This document shows positions 11,767-22,359 of a stretch of DNA of 64,000 bases, one piece after another; position 1 is the first letter of the stretch; each line of letters opens with the position of its first letter. Origin of the DNA: Rotaria socialis (lineage: Eukaryota > Rotifera > Eurotatoria > Philodinida > Philodinidae); contig CAJNYU010004277.1 of assembly GCA_905331475.1 (NCBI GenBank), forward strand, positions 1 through 64,000. The letters run 5' to 3'. A program made the translations under genes and the position numbers. The notes under the pieces were generated by a model. It had not been told where the DNA came from. It saw nothing but the letters and a program-made list of their open reading frames with translations, and searched no databases.

Positions 11767-13278
11767 TTACGGCCATGAAGACAATTGATCCTCGATTTCA
11801 ATTTCATGAATGATTTCATTGAAGATATAAGTGAAATCTTCCATGTCCACATGAATCGGAGAAGAATAATCTCCATATCCTTTACAGACCCAGTAGTGGT
11901 GTTCCAAATGAAGACTCATCTCGGCGTACATCTCAGGGAAAGTCATTCCTGTAGTGTATCCTACCTCAACCACGCGTGTTCCTGGTGATGCCCATAAAAT
12001 ATTCATCATACCAGCTCCATGAGGACCAATAATCACACGTGCTCGGCGGAATAGAGCAATATGATCACGAATATGCCCTCGAGCTTCAAAGACTTCGATA
12101 TGCAGATTCAAGGGCACTTTAGATTTGTTGACCACAGATGCCATAAGTAAAGCCATGTCCAAATGTTCAACGATGGATCTTGCATGCCCATCTTTTCTTT
12201 TTATGAGAATAAGACGATCTCGTTTGCTGATTGGTGGCTGCTCATCGCCAACTAAGACTCGGTGGACGAGTTGCATGTCAGTGCGATCATGAATACAAAC
12301 GGCGCCCTCTTTACCTCTTAAATATGGCCAGGAATCGCTCCGATAAACCATATTAGCGAAGTGATTTGGACGCGCGTTTTGATCAAACGGAACAATCCGG
12401 TCACGCGTAACTACACCTCGCTCAATCAGAACATCAAGTAAAGAATCAGCAACGCCTCCTTTTGCGACTAGAACTTTAGCTGTTTCAGGTGCAGTTGCAA
12501 GCAGACGCAATAGCCGTGGCAGTTGCTGAGGTCCAAAGTGCCCTGGAGCATGAAGATAAGTTCCAATCGAATTGATTAATTCTTTGTGTCGGTATTTAGG
12601 CTCAATCTGTGGAATTCTATCAATAGCATCATTGCCACAGGACTTACCAGTCCACCCCTGAAGATGAAAAGTAGCCTCTTCAGTAAAAACTGTTCCCGGT
12701 ACATCTGCATGGCAGTGACCAGTATCGACAAATGCGTTGAATGCAGCGATTGTTACAAATCGCGTGGTTGCTGGAAGGAAGCCATCGAGTTCTGACTGTC
12801 GTTGTCGACATAAAGCCCATGCACGATTAATATGAAGCGAATAACATGTGTTGAAGAAAGAGCGAGCGCGGGGCAAAGGATGAGGAACTAAATTTGGCAA
12901 ACGAGCAGCGTTATCTACAATGCATCCTTCATCATAATGAGAACGAAAATACTCAAGAGCATCATTTACGACAGTCGGGGATTCAGCCCTACACCCGAAT
13001 GTATGTGGTGGTGGAGTGATCCTATTTTGACAACGCTCATAATCCCCGTTCTTATGCCACGTCCAGTCAAATAAATGACTCACATTATATCGTTGAACCC
13101 AGTCCGGAATATGCCACGTGTGAAATATGGAAACATTGATTCTTAGCAACCCAGATGGAGAGAATGTAGTAATAGTCAATTTACGACTGCAACGCGGTAG
13201 ACGAGTAATGAAAAAATACACTCCTACAGCTATGATAAGCAATGCGGTGGCGATTAATCCATTAGTGTTTCGTCGCAT
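11767..13278 (-). CDS. GT61-type (DUF563) glycosyltransferase, type II membrane protein
   Basis: A single uninterrupted 503-residue frame starting ATG at 13278. Residues 8-27 form one hydrophobic segment after a short basic N-terminus, the layout of a Golgi/ER type II membrane protein with a lumenal catalytic domain. The C-terminal half matches family GT61: a HAPGHFGPQQLPRLLRLL block (243-260), an SKRDRLILIKRKDG block (351-364), and the hallmark ARVIIGPHGAGMMNILWASP (413-432) followed by GTRVVEVG. GT61 members transfer xylose or GlcNAc to glycans or to protein Ser/Thr; the substrate here cannot be told. The gene has no intron although other host genes in the window do, and it is visibly richer in G and C than its surroundings. 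Both facts would fit acquisition from outside or retroposition. The reading frame looks intact. Confidence 0.87.
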   Translation of the reverse strand: MRRNTNGLIATALLIIAVGVYFFITRLPRCSRKLTITTFSPSGLLRINVSIFHTWHIPDWVQRYNVSHLFDWTWHKNGDYERCQNRITPPPHTFGCRAESPTVVNDALEYFRSHYDEGCIVDNAARLPNLVPHPLPRARSFFNTCYSLHINRAWALCRQRQSELDGFLPATTRFVTIAAFNAFVDTGHCHADVPGTVFTEEATFHLQGWTGKSCGNDAIDRIPQIEPKYRHKELINSIGTYLHAPGHFGPQQLPRLLRLLATAPETAKVLVAKGGVADSLLDVLIERGVVTRDRIVPFDQNARPNHFANMVYRSDSWPYLRGKEGAVCIHDRTDMQLVHRVLVGDEQPPISKRDRLILIKRKDGHARSIVEHLDMALLMASVVNKSKVPLNLHIEVFEARGHIRDHIALFRRARVIIGPHGAGMMNILWASPGTRVVEVGYTTGMTFPEMYAEMSLHLEHHYWVCKGYGDYSSPIHVDMEDFTYIFNEIIHEIEIEDQLSSWP

Positions 13279-13613
13279 AATTTAGTGTTTTTTTACAGTT
13301 ATGTGCTGCTGAGATTTAAAAAAAAGAAATGTAGAAAAAGTGTCACTGTCCAAGATATCCAATCGAAGTTTCATTGGTAAAGCGACAAGCAAATGACTAA
13401 AGCATCTTTTAGCTAGCAAACACTGAAAAAATAATAGGTGTCATATGGAATCATTTATGGCTCTAGTCAAGATACTGAATCAGGTCCTCAATAGTTCCAG
13501 ATGTTTGAAAAGGTTCCACCCTGCACCATTTTTTTTAATGCTGAACCATTGTTCCATAGATGGCTCTGGCATGAACCAAGATACTATATTTTTGGAACAA
13601 TGATTTAAGGAGG

Positions 13614-14511
13614 ATTAGACAAATATTTGATCGCTGACATAAATGCTCATTTCAAACGGAAAAATGATGCTCAGGTCAAAAGTGCTACAAAACTAAACTT
13701 ACGATACACACATCAAAAAAACGAACAGTAACAGGAATAAGCCATTCCCCAATACCGTCATACCACTGTAAAAATGAATTTGCAGCAGAAAAATGACAAA
13801 TTCAATGAGGAGAATGTTTTGGATAAATGAAACGTCATTTTTTGTATGGAGAATAATGCTCTTGTGAATGATCTTTAGTTAGAATATATGTATTCGCGGC
13901 GGAAAAATGAAAAATTCAACGCGAAAAATGCTTTGGATAAATGAAACATCATTTTTCTTCTACAAGGAAAATGGGTTCGTATGTAATGGAAATGAGCGTA
14001 CTTGTATTCGCGATAAGAGAAAAATGAGTTTCCACGATACTAAAGATGTTGAAAAAATTTGCAGTCGGTTAGATTATGGTTGACTTTCGTGAAAACAATG
14101 ATCAGGAAGTTTGCATGAAGATGGGATCCCGAAAATCATTTACGATATAAGTGAAAGCTTTGTTAGTTTTGTGGTGATTTGTGACGAATGTGAAAGAGAT
14201 GGTAATAAGGTTGTTTTCAATGAGTCGTTGGGAAAGATGGAATGTGAAGAATGAAAGTGAAAATGAAAATTACTGAAATTTGGTGTTTGTGGATTTCTGT
14301 ATAGCATGCAATATGTTGTATATGTACGGATATCTTTTCTGAACAGTGACGACAAAAGTGGTCGACATAAATTTAGTACACATGCAGTCACTTGTACTTC
14401 TATAGTTTATCTTCTGCTATAGACAGAACGGGAAAAAATTCATTTTTGACCTGAACGACACTTTTCCGCTTGAAATGAGCATTTATCTCACCGATCGATT
14501 TTTGTCTACTG
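13614..14511. repeat. Inner foldback with about 75-bp arms inside copy A
   Basis: Arms at about 13614-13690 and 14440-14511 are inverted: the left has GACATAAATGCTCATTTCAA followed by CGGAAAA, and the right is its reverse complement with few changes. Between them is a direct repeat of about 60 bp (13790-13850 and 13905-13965, both around TTGGATAAATGAAACRTCAT). The segment is absent from copy B, so it is either a nested insertion or a divergent core. Confidence 0.65.
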
Positions 14512-14618
14512 CTGTTTTAGGTATATGTGAATAATTTATTTAATGGTAAGTTGAATCTTACAATATAAGTCACTGTTCTTTTTTTGGTTTTGTTTAGGAT
14601 GGTCTCAACATCCAGACA

Positions 14619-14851
14619 TGTCGAACTTGAAACTTGAATTCAACTGAAACTTCAAGTTTCAAGTGTCAAGTTTCAAGTTTCAAGGGTGTGGGTACCAGGG
14701 AAGGGAGATTCGCTTGTCTACACACACATATGGACCCTTAATGTGGGTGCCGGGGAAGCAGTAGTGTGAGAGCAATAACGTCAAACTTGAAACTTGAAAC
14801 TTGAAACTTGAAACTTGAAGTTTCAGTTGAATTCAAGTTTCAAGTTTGACA
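14619..14851. mobile_element. 233-bp foldback MITE inside copy A
   Basis: Inverted arms of about 45 bp begin TGTCRAACTTGAAACTTGAA and contain runs of CAAGTTT. The core holds GGGTGTGGGTACC and GTGGGTGCCGGGG. In copy B the flanking sequence runs on without this block, so this is an insertion that happened after the two copies separated. Confidence 0.75.
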
Positions 14852-16019
14852 CTACTGTCAATATCAACTAACGGAGATGCCCCTTTCGTGTGAACAACGA
14901 AGAAAGTGCTAACTCGTACTCTACTCACAACAAATCTGGGTAAATATAACACATAGAATTAAGGGTTAAGGATAGACTTAAGGGTTAAAGATATGAATAA
15001 GGGATTAGATATGAAATTAATGGTTGGATAAAACATTAGTCTAGAGTACTAGACTAATTGAGTGTGGTGGACTACATGTTACTATTATAGAACCGTTTTT
15101 GGAAGAAATAGGAAAAGGTTCCAGCTAGAACCAGATTTTGCTTGAACCTTAAATGGTTCTGAAAATGGTACCCAAATCAAGAACCCTAAAAGGTTCAGCA
15201 TGATACCTTTTTTTCTTTCTGAGTATCGCTTGCGATTTTCTTTCATAAGCGATTTAGTTAATGGGAAACTAATGTTAGCTACGAGAGTCTAAAATGGATA
15301 ATAAAATCTTCAATACAAAAATAACCTGTTTTTACTCGAAGTATGTATATGAATTTTACGCAGAAAAGTGGAGCAACAGCGACCTCTTCGTGAAAACTTG
15401 AATTTTAGAGAGAAAGAGAAAAAATGGAATATTATTCACCCAGGTCGATCAACCTGAGCCGTAAACGGCCGTATACCTATCATTCACGGTGAAAAAAGGC
15501 GACCGTATTTTTTAGTCGTTTGCTATTGCCGTAAACGAAGTTATACGATGAAATACGATCGTCGTAAACGAGGACCGTGAAAAATCTCCGTGAACGGCCA
15601 TCGTAACTAAACGCTAACCGTAAACTACTGTCGGATATCACAGTAAACGGTCGTTTACGATGACCGTAAAAATTCCAGGAAGCGATTGCCGCTTTTCTAT
15701 TGTATACTTTTGTAAACGGTCGTTTACGATGACTAACTGCTAGCTTAAAATATAGTAGAATTTTTTAGATTGTCGTTTACTCAAGCTATCTCATTAAGAA
15801 GTATTAAGTGACCATCTGGTAGGTGAAGTTATCATCGCATTCGAGTAAACCTTTCGATGCTCTTTAGAGCTAATTTTCCAACGTCCATACTCATATTACT
15901 AGTAGAACCTCGTATATCCTATCGAATAGTATATTTCGATTAACTAGACTTGAACCATTCTTCTGAAATCTCGAAAAATCCAAAAAATCCAGCAATACCC
16001 ACGATCCACGGACTGGGAG

Positions 16020-16550
16020 TTCTCAAAAATTCAAGCGATTCCAGGAAATTTAACCAATTCAAGCAACTCAAGCCAATTGAAAGAAAATCAGGAAATTCGA
16101 GTGGTACCTAAACTGAGCCATCATCCTCGAAAAGTGTCTGAGAATTCAAGCAATTCAAGCAATTCAGGGGAATTCAGAGCAAATCAGTGAATTGAAGTAA
16201 TACCTAAACTAAGCCATCATCCTAGAAAGGTGTCTGAGAATTCAAGCAATTCAAAGAATTCAAGGAATTCAACCAATTCAAGGGAATTCAAAGCAATTCA
16301 ACCAATTCAAGGGAATTCAAAGCAATTCAGAGAAAATCAGGAAATTCGACTGGTGCCTAAACCGAGCCATCATCCTCGAAAAGTGTCTGAGAATTCAAGG
16401 AATTCAACCAATTCAGCCAATTCAAAGGAATTCAGACCAAATCAGGGAATTCACAGAAAATCAGTGAATTCAAGTAGTACCTAAACTAAGCCATCATCCT
16501 CGAAAAGTGTCTGAGAATTCAACCAATTCAACGGAATTCAAAGCAATTCA
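16020..16550. repeat. GAATTCAAG-rich tandem array
   Basis: About four degenerate units of some 110-150 bp. Each is a run of AATTCAAG and AATTCAACC motifs, followed by AAATCAGG and by a constant block around AAGCCATCATCCTCGAAA and GTGTCTGAG. Inverted partner sequence lies at 17430-17660. Confidence 0.75.
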
Positions 16551-16555
16551 GAGAA

Positions 16556-16720
16556 AAGGGTGTGGGTGTGGGAAAGGGACTCATACTACGTCAAGCCAAG
16601 TGTGGGTGTGGGAAAGAGACTCACATTTCAATAAGCCAAGTGTGGATGTGAGAAGGGTATCTCCTACTCTAGCTAATTTGGGTGTGGGGACCGTGTTTCC
16701 CAACTGATGCTAGTGTTGGT
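16556..16720 (+). repeat. Telomere-like TGTGGG block
   Basis: Tandem copies of about 50-60 bp, each with AAGTGTGGGTGTGGGAAAGA or a variant, at 16556, 16597, 16640 and 16680. TGTGGG is the reported telomeric repeat of bdelloid rotifers. Here it is interrupted and mixed with other sequence, so it is an internal tract, not a chromosome end. Confidence 0.6.
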
Positions 16721-19259
16721 GTGAGAGAGGTATCTGGCATGGCGTTCAACCATGATACATCATCCTTGATATGTTTGTTTACTCTCTGGAGTCAGCATTC
16801 CTTGAGTCATCAGCATGAGATGGTTGACTCAAAAGGCTTCACCCACTTAGAACTGTGTACTCCCATGCATCCCTTTTGTCTTTGTGTGCCGTCCAATCTC
16901 ATTGTCTATAACACTATCTACCATCATGGCAGGTATGCCTGCGATGAGTAAGTTACATCGCAACCAGCGATATGTGGGCAGGCGCTGTTACTCGCGTCGC
17001 ACTTCGCTTGATGTGGATGTGGGAAGGCAATATCAGTAGCTTTTGAGTGGAATCAACATCAGATATATGCTGCTGTCAGCCACGTTTATAGAACCTTCTT
17101 CCATGCATCATTCGGTTCCGGATCATTTACATCTAACACCGCCCACCTTTGAGCTGCATGGAAACGACAGAAAGCGAAGATATAATTTCGGCCTGAGGGA
17201 GCACAACATCAGCACAAGGAATTCTCTCCCTTCCCCCTATTTAGAAACATCAGTATCTGCAGAGCGGAAAACCAAATTCACTCTATGAGACATAGAACCA
17301 GTTACAATATTACAATCCGCATTCACTGCCACGAACTCATCAAAAAGAAACGGATTGCAGTAGCCTGTTCCGCTAGGTATCCCAACACATTCAACTCTTT
17401 GATTTTCTCCAAATTCCCTCATTTTGATTCAATTCCTTGAATTCCTTCAATTCTAAGACATTTTTAAAGGCTGATGTCTTAGTTTAGGTATTATTTGAAT
17501 TCCCTGATTTGCTCTGGATTCCCTTGAATTTGTTGAATTGGTTGAATTGCTTGAATTCTCAGACACTTTTCAAGGTTGATGTCTTAGTTTAGGTACTGCT
17601 TGAGTTCCCTGATTTTCTCTGAGTTTCCGAGAATTCACAAATCGGGGATCGTGGGTATATCTCTCAGTTTTCTGCTTTTTGAACTTCATCAGGTGGCAAC
17701 CCTGAACCTAAAACTGTGCATCTACTTGATACCCGCCACTAGTATAATTACGTATAATGTGCAACGAAATCTCAGATACGTTATGGTTATTTCAAAACTT
17801 TCTTCAATTGGTATACACAGATAAGACATAATGTGGAATTTCAATATGTTAATTGAAAGAGTGTCGATCTTATTAATTCATAGTACACAATNCCCTCAGG
17901 GATAGTCTGATAAAAAATGACAATTTTTTCGATAACTCAGTCATTTCTTGACGAATCCTTCTCATCTTCGAACTCGACCTAGATATTGATAAGACAATTG
18001 TGTGCACAAAATTGTAAATCAATCGAGTGTAATTGTGAAGAGTTATCGAATAAACGGACGGACACACTGACCGATTTTAGTAGTGTACTCACTTTTTGAG
18101 TACACAAAAACAGTATTTAGAGATTTTCGGGACCATTTACAGCAAGATAAAAAATCTGATTTTACAAAACAAATTCTAGGACTTTTTGGATTTTTTCGAA
18201 AATTCAGGAGAACGCGTCGATATCAAGTTAATCCAAATATACCATTCGATAGAGCATAAGAAATTCTACTAGGAACATGAGTATACGTGTTGGAACGATA
18301 GCTCAAAACAATACAGAAAGGTTTCACTCGAATAAGATGCTAACTTCACGAACGTACGAAAATCACGATTTTTTCTATCAAGAGGGTATCTCAATCTTAT
18401 ATTCCTTCAAGTATATTTTTTCAAAAAATAATCGACTTAGTATAAATTTTGAACATTACATCAACTGAAATCCGGTTTTTAATCAGAAATCAACACAATT
18501 AATTCCAAGAAAAAATTGAACAGATCTTAATGAAAGAAATCTCATATTAGTAGGATACAAACCTTCAAAAATCGAACAACCTGATTAAATCTGTCATCAG
18601 AAATTTAACTAGTTTTGATATCAATTTGATTCTCCATCAGACAGAAATATTTTAATTTTCATCACTTTTTATGTCAGAAAAATCATTTAAATGCTATTTT
18701 TTCTCAGTTTTAATCACGAGGAATATACAGGTAGAATATCAAAATAAACCATAACACAGCCAGAACTCTCTATTGTGCAGAATACTCCGAAATTCGGTGG
18801 TGAAGTTCTGAAATACCCCGGAACATTCTCATAAATCAGCTCATAAATCAGGAACTATAGAGCTTACTAAGGATATAATTCATTCCAGCTTATATGACAA
18901 CAACGTCCGCCAATCGTTTTATCGTGAAGAGTCTCACTATTTGTACAAGCCTGTTGCGTCAGGCACATCCCCTACTCGAAACTTAAATAGTTAAGATGAA
19001 AAAATTATAGAAACATCAAGAAATACTGCCTGAACTGATAAATCATTGTCAATGTTGCAGCGCAAAAGTGATGCAAGGTCCGGCTACTATATGGGATAAC
19101 GTTATAGCTTACTCTCTATCAGCACAATTATACAAAAAATTTATTCAGAAACCAAAACTCTATACATCACAAGAATCTCAGTGCTCCTTTATTATTTCTA
19201 TGATTTCTCCTTGTGATTTCTGACACATTTTCCGGATTCTTCAATCTTTCATCATTTAT

Positions 19260-19595
19260 CAAAAGAAGTTTCATGAATCATTTGTTTCCATCTTTAATAG
19301 AGCATCTGCGACAAAGCCAATCATTTATGGGTCACTTTAACTCAAAAATCCAAAAGCAGGATTTCAACATCTAAACGTTATGTGTAAGAACAGAAAGACA
19401 TGAGCTGCCCTGCCGTAGCACTTCGGCCTAGAGAGTCCAGGATATCATTTATCGAGTAGAAGTATCATGAATAGCGCATTTGCGACAAAGTCCGCCAATT
19501 CCGGAACACTTTTACTCAGAAATCGAAAAGCAGAATTTCTGCATCTAAAAACGTTATGGGTAAGGACAGAAGACGTGCCGTGCGCCGCCTTTTAA
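19260..19595. repeat. Direct repeat pair of about 160-190 bp
   Basis: Segments 19260-19410 and 19447-19590 share RAGAGCATCTGCGACAAAG-like sequence, then CTCARAAATCSAAAAGCAG, then ACATCTAAACGTTATGTG and AGAACAGA. They lie in the right half of E1. No coding potential is seen. Confidence 0.65.
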
Positions 19596-20700
19596 CTAAA
19601 TATTACTAAGTCCACGAAATCATTTCTCAACCTTCGCGACTTTTCAAATTCATTTACATCACGCTACTTCTTCATTCCAGAGTCGCGTTTGATCTGAAGT
19701 TCGCCAAAGCCGGTTTCTATCAAAACCCAGACTTTGAGCAAAACGGATTTCAGCAGCAGATCAGAAACTGCCGAAATGTACAACATACAAGAATTCCTAT
19801 ACATCTTCACCACAAATAGCAGTATAGATAGATTCCCAATAATCTCTGGAAGCCTTATATCTAGCAAACTTTGAAATTCCACTTGACCTTTCCGACTAAG
19901 TCGAACAAAAACATATTTTTCCCTTGCAAGCGAGATAAATTTTGAAGCTAATCCATACTGAACATATTCCTATATCGAATTCCAGTTCAACGCTACTGAA
20001 GAAATCAACTAAAATAAGAAAAAAACAATCTTTATAGGTACATCTACGATCGGAAGGATCCAATTCCGTAACAAACATAACGGTGATTTCGCTCATTCTT
20101 CTAAATTTTTCAGCCATTTCCAAGCATGCTATTACTTTTATTACCGTATATCAAATTTTTGGTATTTTTTGACATTATCTTCACTAATCCTACGTTCAAA
20201 AGGTAATCTTAGCAGGATTTCTTTGATGATTTTTGTATTTTTCAGATTTCTCACGATCCCTGTTGCAGGATACGCGGAAAATCATATGGAGTTTACTTTA
20301 CATGTGCGCGAGCATTTTAGGCTATAGAGAGTGCTCGGAGAAGATCTGTTGGAAGTATGATTTCTCTTATTTTTGTGTGATTATGAATAGGTTTTTTTGC
20401 TGCTTGCATTTGGTTACAGTGATTCCTATGGAAATGTAGTAGAATTGATGTCTGTAGTGCGCGCACTATTGATCCGAGGGGTTTAGGAATGTATTTTTTT
20501 TCTCTTCAGAGTTACGGCCGTATACAGTCGGTTACGATATTGATATGGCCGTTTACGTTGCACTGTTTGGTCGTTTCCTGTTTATGATACGGCCGTATAC
20601 GGTCGGACACGGCTTCTAAACGGTTGGTGTGTACTACCGTATACGTCATCGTAAACGGCCGTTGACGGCCGTATCTAGTCGTCGTAATGCTCGACCAGGG

Positions 20701-21386
20701 GCAAATAACGAATTTTCTTACATCTTATTGAATCGTCGTTTCGCACTTACTGAAGCGAGGTAAAAATTAGGCTAATAAATTCTTGCTCGTACCGATTCTA
20801 TTCGTAGAATTGAAAAAAGACATCATAATCCATTCAGTAACAAGAAGCTGAAACATTGTCACTTGAACATAAATAAAATATTTTCTATGCCGTATTCCTG
20901 TATTTTACAAGAAATTTAATAAGCAAAAGTAAAAAAAATCTCAGAAAAATAAGATTTTGTTGCACATTATTCACAAGATAAGCTTAGCTAGAAGTACATC
21001 AATTTTTATTCAAAACTAAATTTATCATGTCTTGGAGTAAGATGAAAATAGCAAACCTAAATCTTATGTAACGAATGCATACGCAATCAATGTATTGTAG
21101 AGTAGTACTCTAACTATTCGTGTGCTTAGAATAAGTAGCTGCATTAAATAGGTCACTTCTATGAACTCATAAGAAAATGAAAAAAGTCTGAAAAGAAAAA
21201 AGAAAGAAAAAGTAATGTCTGCTCACTTTATACCGAAATAAAACAAACTGTGACTAGTTCTGTCATATATGTGCCATATAAGCAACTATTGTATGTGAAA
21301 CTGTGCTCGTTCTCATAACGACCATATCATTCTTTGCATAGAATATTGATACTGCAGTAAGGTATACTTATTCTATTGCGTTTCAG
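20701..21386. other. Spacer between E1 and the next gene
   Basis: AT-rich sequence with no recognised feature. It may contain upstream exons or the promoter of the gene at 21387, but I could not define them. Confidence 0.4.
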
Positions 21387-22359
21387 TGACGCGTTGGTTA
21401 TTAATACCACTTTTCGAACAACGTTGCCATCGCATAGTGTTTATGGATGTTCATCGGTTTGGTGTTAGCGTAGAAGAAGAACGTATTCTATTTGAGTGTA
21501 AAAGTCGATTTCGACGAAACTATCGTTAATATGTGACTTATATACGACATAATAGGCATATACCACACAAAGTTGTTAAGATTTATCAAAGATTTTCTCT
21601 ACCACAAGCTGCACAAAGAATCAATAGTTTCTTCAATCATCGCAGAAAATAGTAAGTTACGTGTGACTAGTAATTTGATCATTGTATTCAGTAGTATTTA
21701 GAACTGTCTTCCGTCTATAATTTTAATTCTTTGGTACAATATTTATAATCAATGATCGATTTAATGAAACCTTAATTATTACTAAAATTGCCGCAACTAT
21801 TTGAATAGCATAAGGAAACTAATTTAAGCTTGCTTATTTTAATTTTAGCTATAAACAAGATGCATTTGAAGATGATTCTCATAGTTTATCGCTACAAACA
21901 CAGATGACCCATAACAAGACATCTAGTTTAATTGACTTCGCAAAAAATAAATATGAATGTATAAACTTAATAGATCAATTTCAAGAACGAGAAGAATACG
22001 AAAGCGATATATATTATACAGATGATGCTCTAAATGAATCAAATTGTTCGATAAGTATTCTTGCTACAGGAACTTTTCCCAGATGCCAATCGACTTCGTC
22101 GATATCTTATGATTCATTCACTCAATCGAACGTACTGAGGGTTTCCACTCCAAACCAAGCCAATAACTTTTTAGACGATTACATCATACAACAGACTACC
22201 GAACCGACACAGAAAGACATGATAAAGAATGGATCGTCTGGTTCCATTGACCGACAGGTTCCTCCAACACCGTCAACTGGTCAGTCTGATTATGCTTCAT
22301 CATCACCGATATCATCAAATTCAACTCGAAGACAACGGAAATCTCCAATCGATGCATAA
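21387..22359 (+). CDS. 3' part of an unrecognised gene
   Basis: The last exon is well supported: 21849-22359, opened by an AG acceptor and ended by TAA, with a Ser/Thr/Asn-rich tail ending RRQRKSPIDA. It joins in phase (split TA/C codon) to an exon ending at 21651 at a consensus GTAAGT donor. That exon reads back through ASNHRRK-like basic sequence (SFFNHRRKYYKQD over the junction). Further upstream the same frame is open from an AG at 21386 through VHRFGVSVEEERILFECKSR but meets TAA at 21527. So either the upstream part has another small intron (GT at 21498, AG at 21555 would be 58 nt but shifts frame) or the gene is damaged. I do not recognise the family. The C-terminal tail looks disordered and could be cytoplasmic. 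Confidence 0.45.

Larger units (their letters stand above)
13423..15223. mobile_element. Inverted-repeat element, copy A (carries nested insertions)
   Basis: The ends are mirror images: left CTGAAAAAATAATAGGTGTC, right reading inward CTCAGAAAGAAAAAAAGGTA, followed on both sides by short GGTTC/GAACC repeats. TA follows the right end (15224-15225) and CA precedes the left, consistent with a degraded TA target duplication. A second copy in opposite orientation lies at 54076-55259 and matches at both ends and through 14518-14600 and 14858-15223. The middle (about 13545-14515) differs from copy B. No coding capacity is visible. It includes a TTAAGGGTTAAGGATAGA minisatellite at 14957-15010. Confidence 0.8.
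15821..18350. repeat. 2.5-kb foldback (large inverted repeat) inside E1
   Basis: Outer arms at about 15821-15995 and 18175-18350 are reverse complements with scattered changes; both contain GTGAAGTTATCATC-like and CTATCGAATRGTATATTT sequence. Inner arms at about 15990-16560 and 17430-17660 are made of GAATTCAAG/CTTGAATTC repeats joined by a block reading TAAACTRAGCCATCATCCT. The loop (16560-17430) has the TGTGGG block and unique sequence. The open frame at 16230-16484 is only a translation of the repeat. Confidence 0.7.
15439..20700. mobile_element. CCCAGGTC-ended transposon E1 (CGTAAACG subterminal type), no transposase gene
   Basis: The left end CCCAGGTCGATCAACC (15439) and right end (inward CCCTGGTCGAGCATTA, 20700) form imperfect inverted termini. 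Both are followed by dense copies of CGTAAACGG/CCGTTTACG and GGCCGTATAC (15460-15760 and 20510-20690). The same end plan bounds E3 at 28015-35479. Flanking triplets are TCA and GCA, so no clean target duplication. The interior holds a large foldback (15821-18350), a direct repeat pair and no credible gene, so it would depend on a transposase supplied elsewhere. Confidence 0.72.

Noticed and set aside
14957-15010. TTAAGGGTTAAGG tract as a canonical TTAGGG-type telomere
   Set aside because: The unit is 18-19 bp and occurs at the same place in both copies of a transposable element, so it belongs to the element.
16230-16484. 84-codon open frame rich in Asn/Ser
   Set aside because: It is the translation of the GAATTCAAG repeat array; the periodic residues follow the DNA repeat.
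16020-16550. CRISPR-like array
   Set aside because: Repeats are low-complexity and adjacent with no unique spacers of constant size, and the sequence is eukaryotic.
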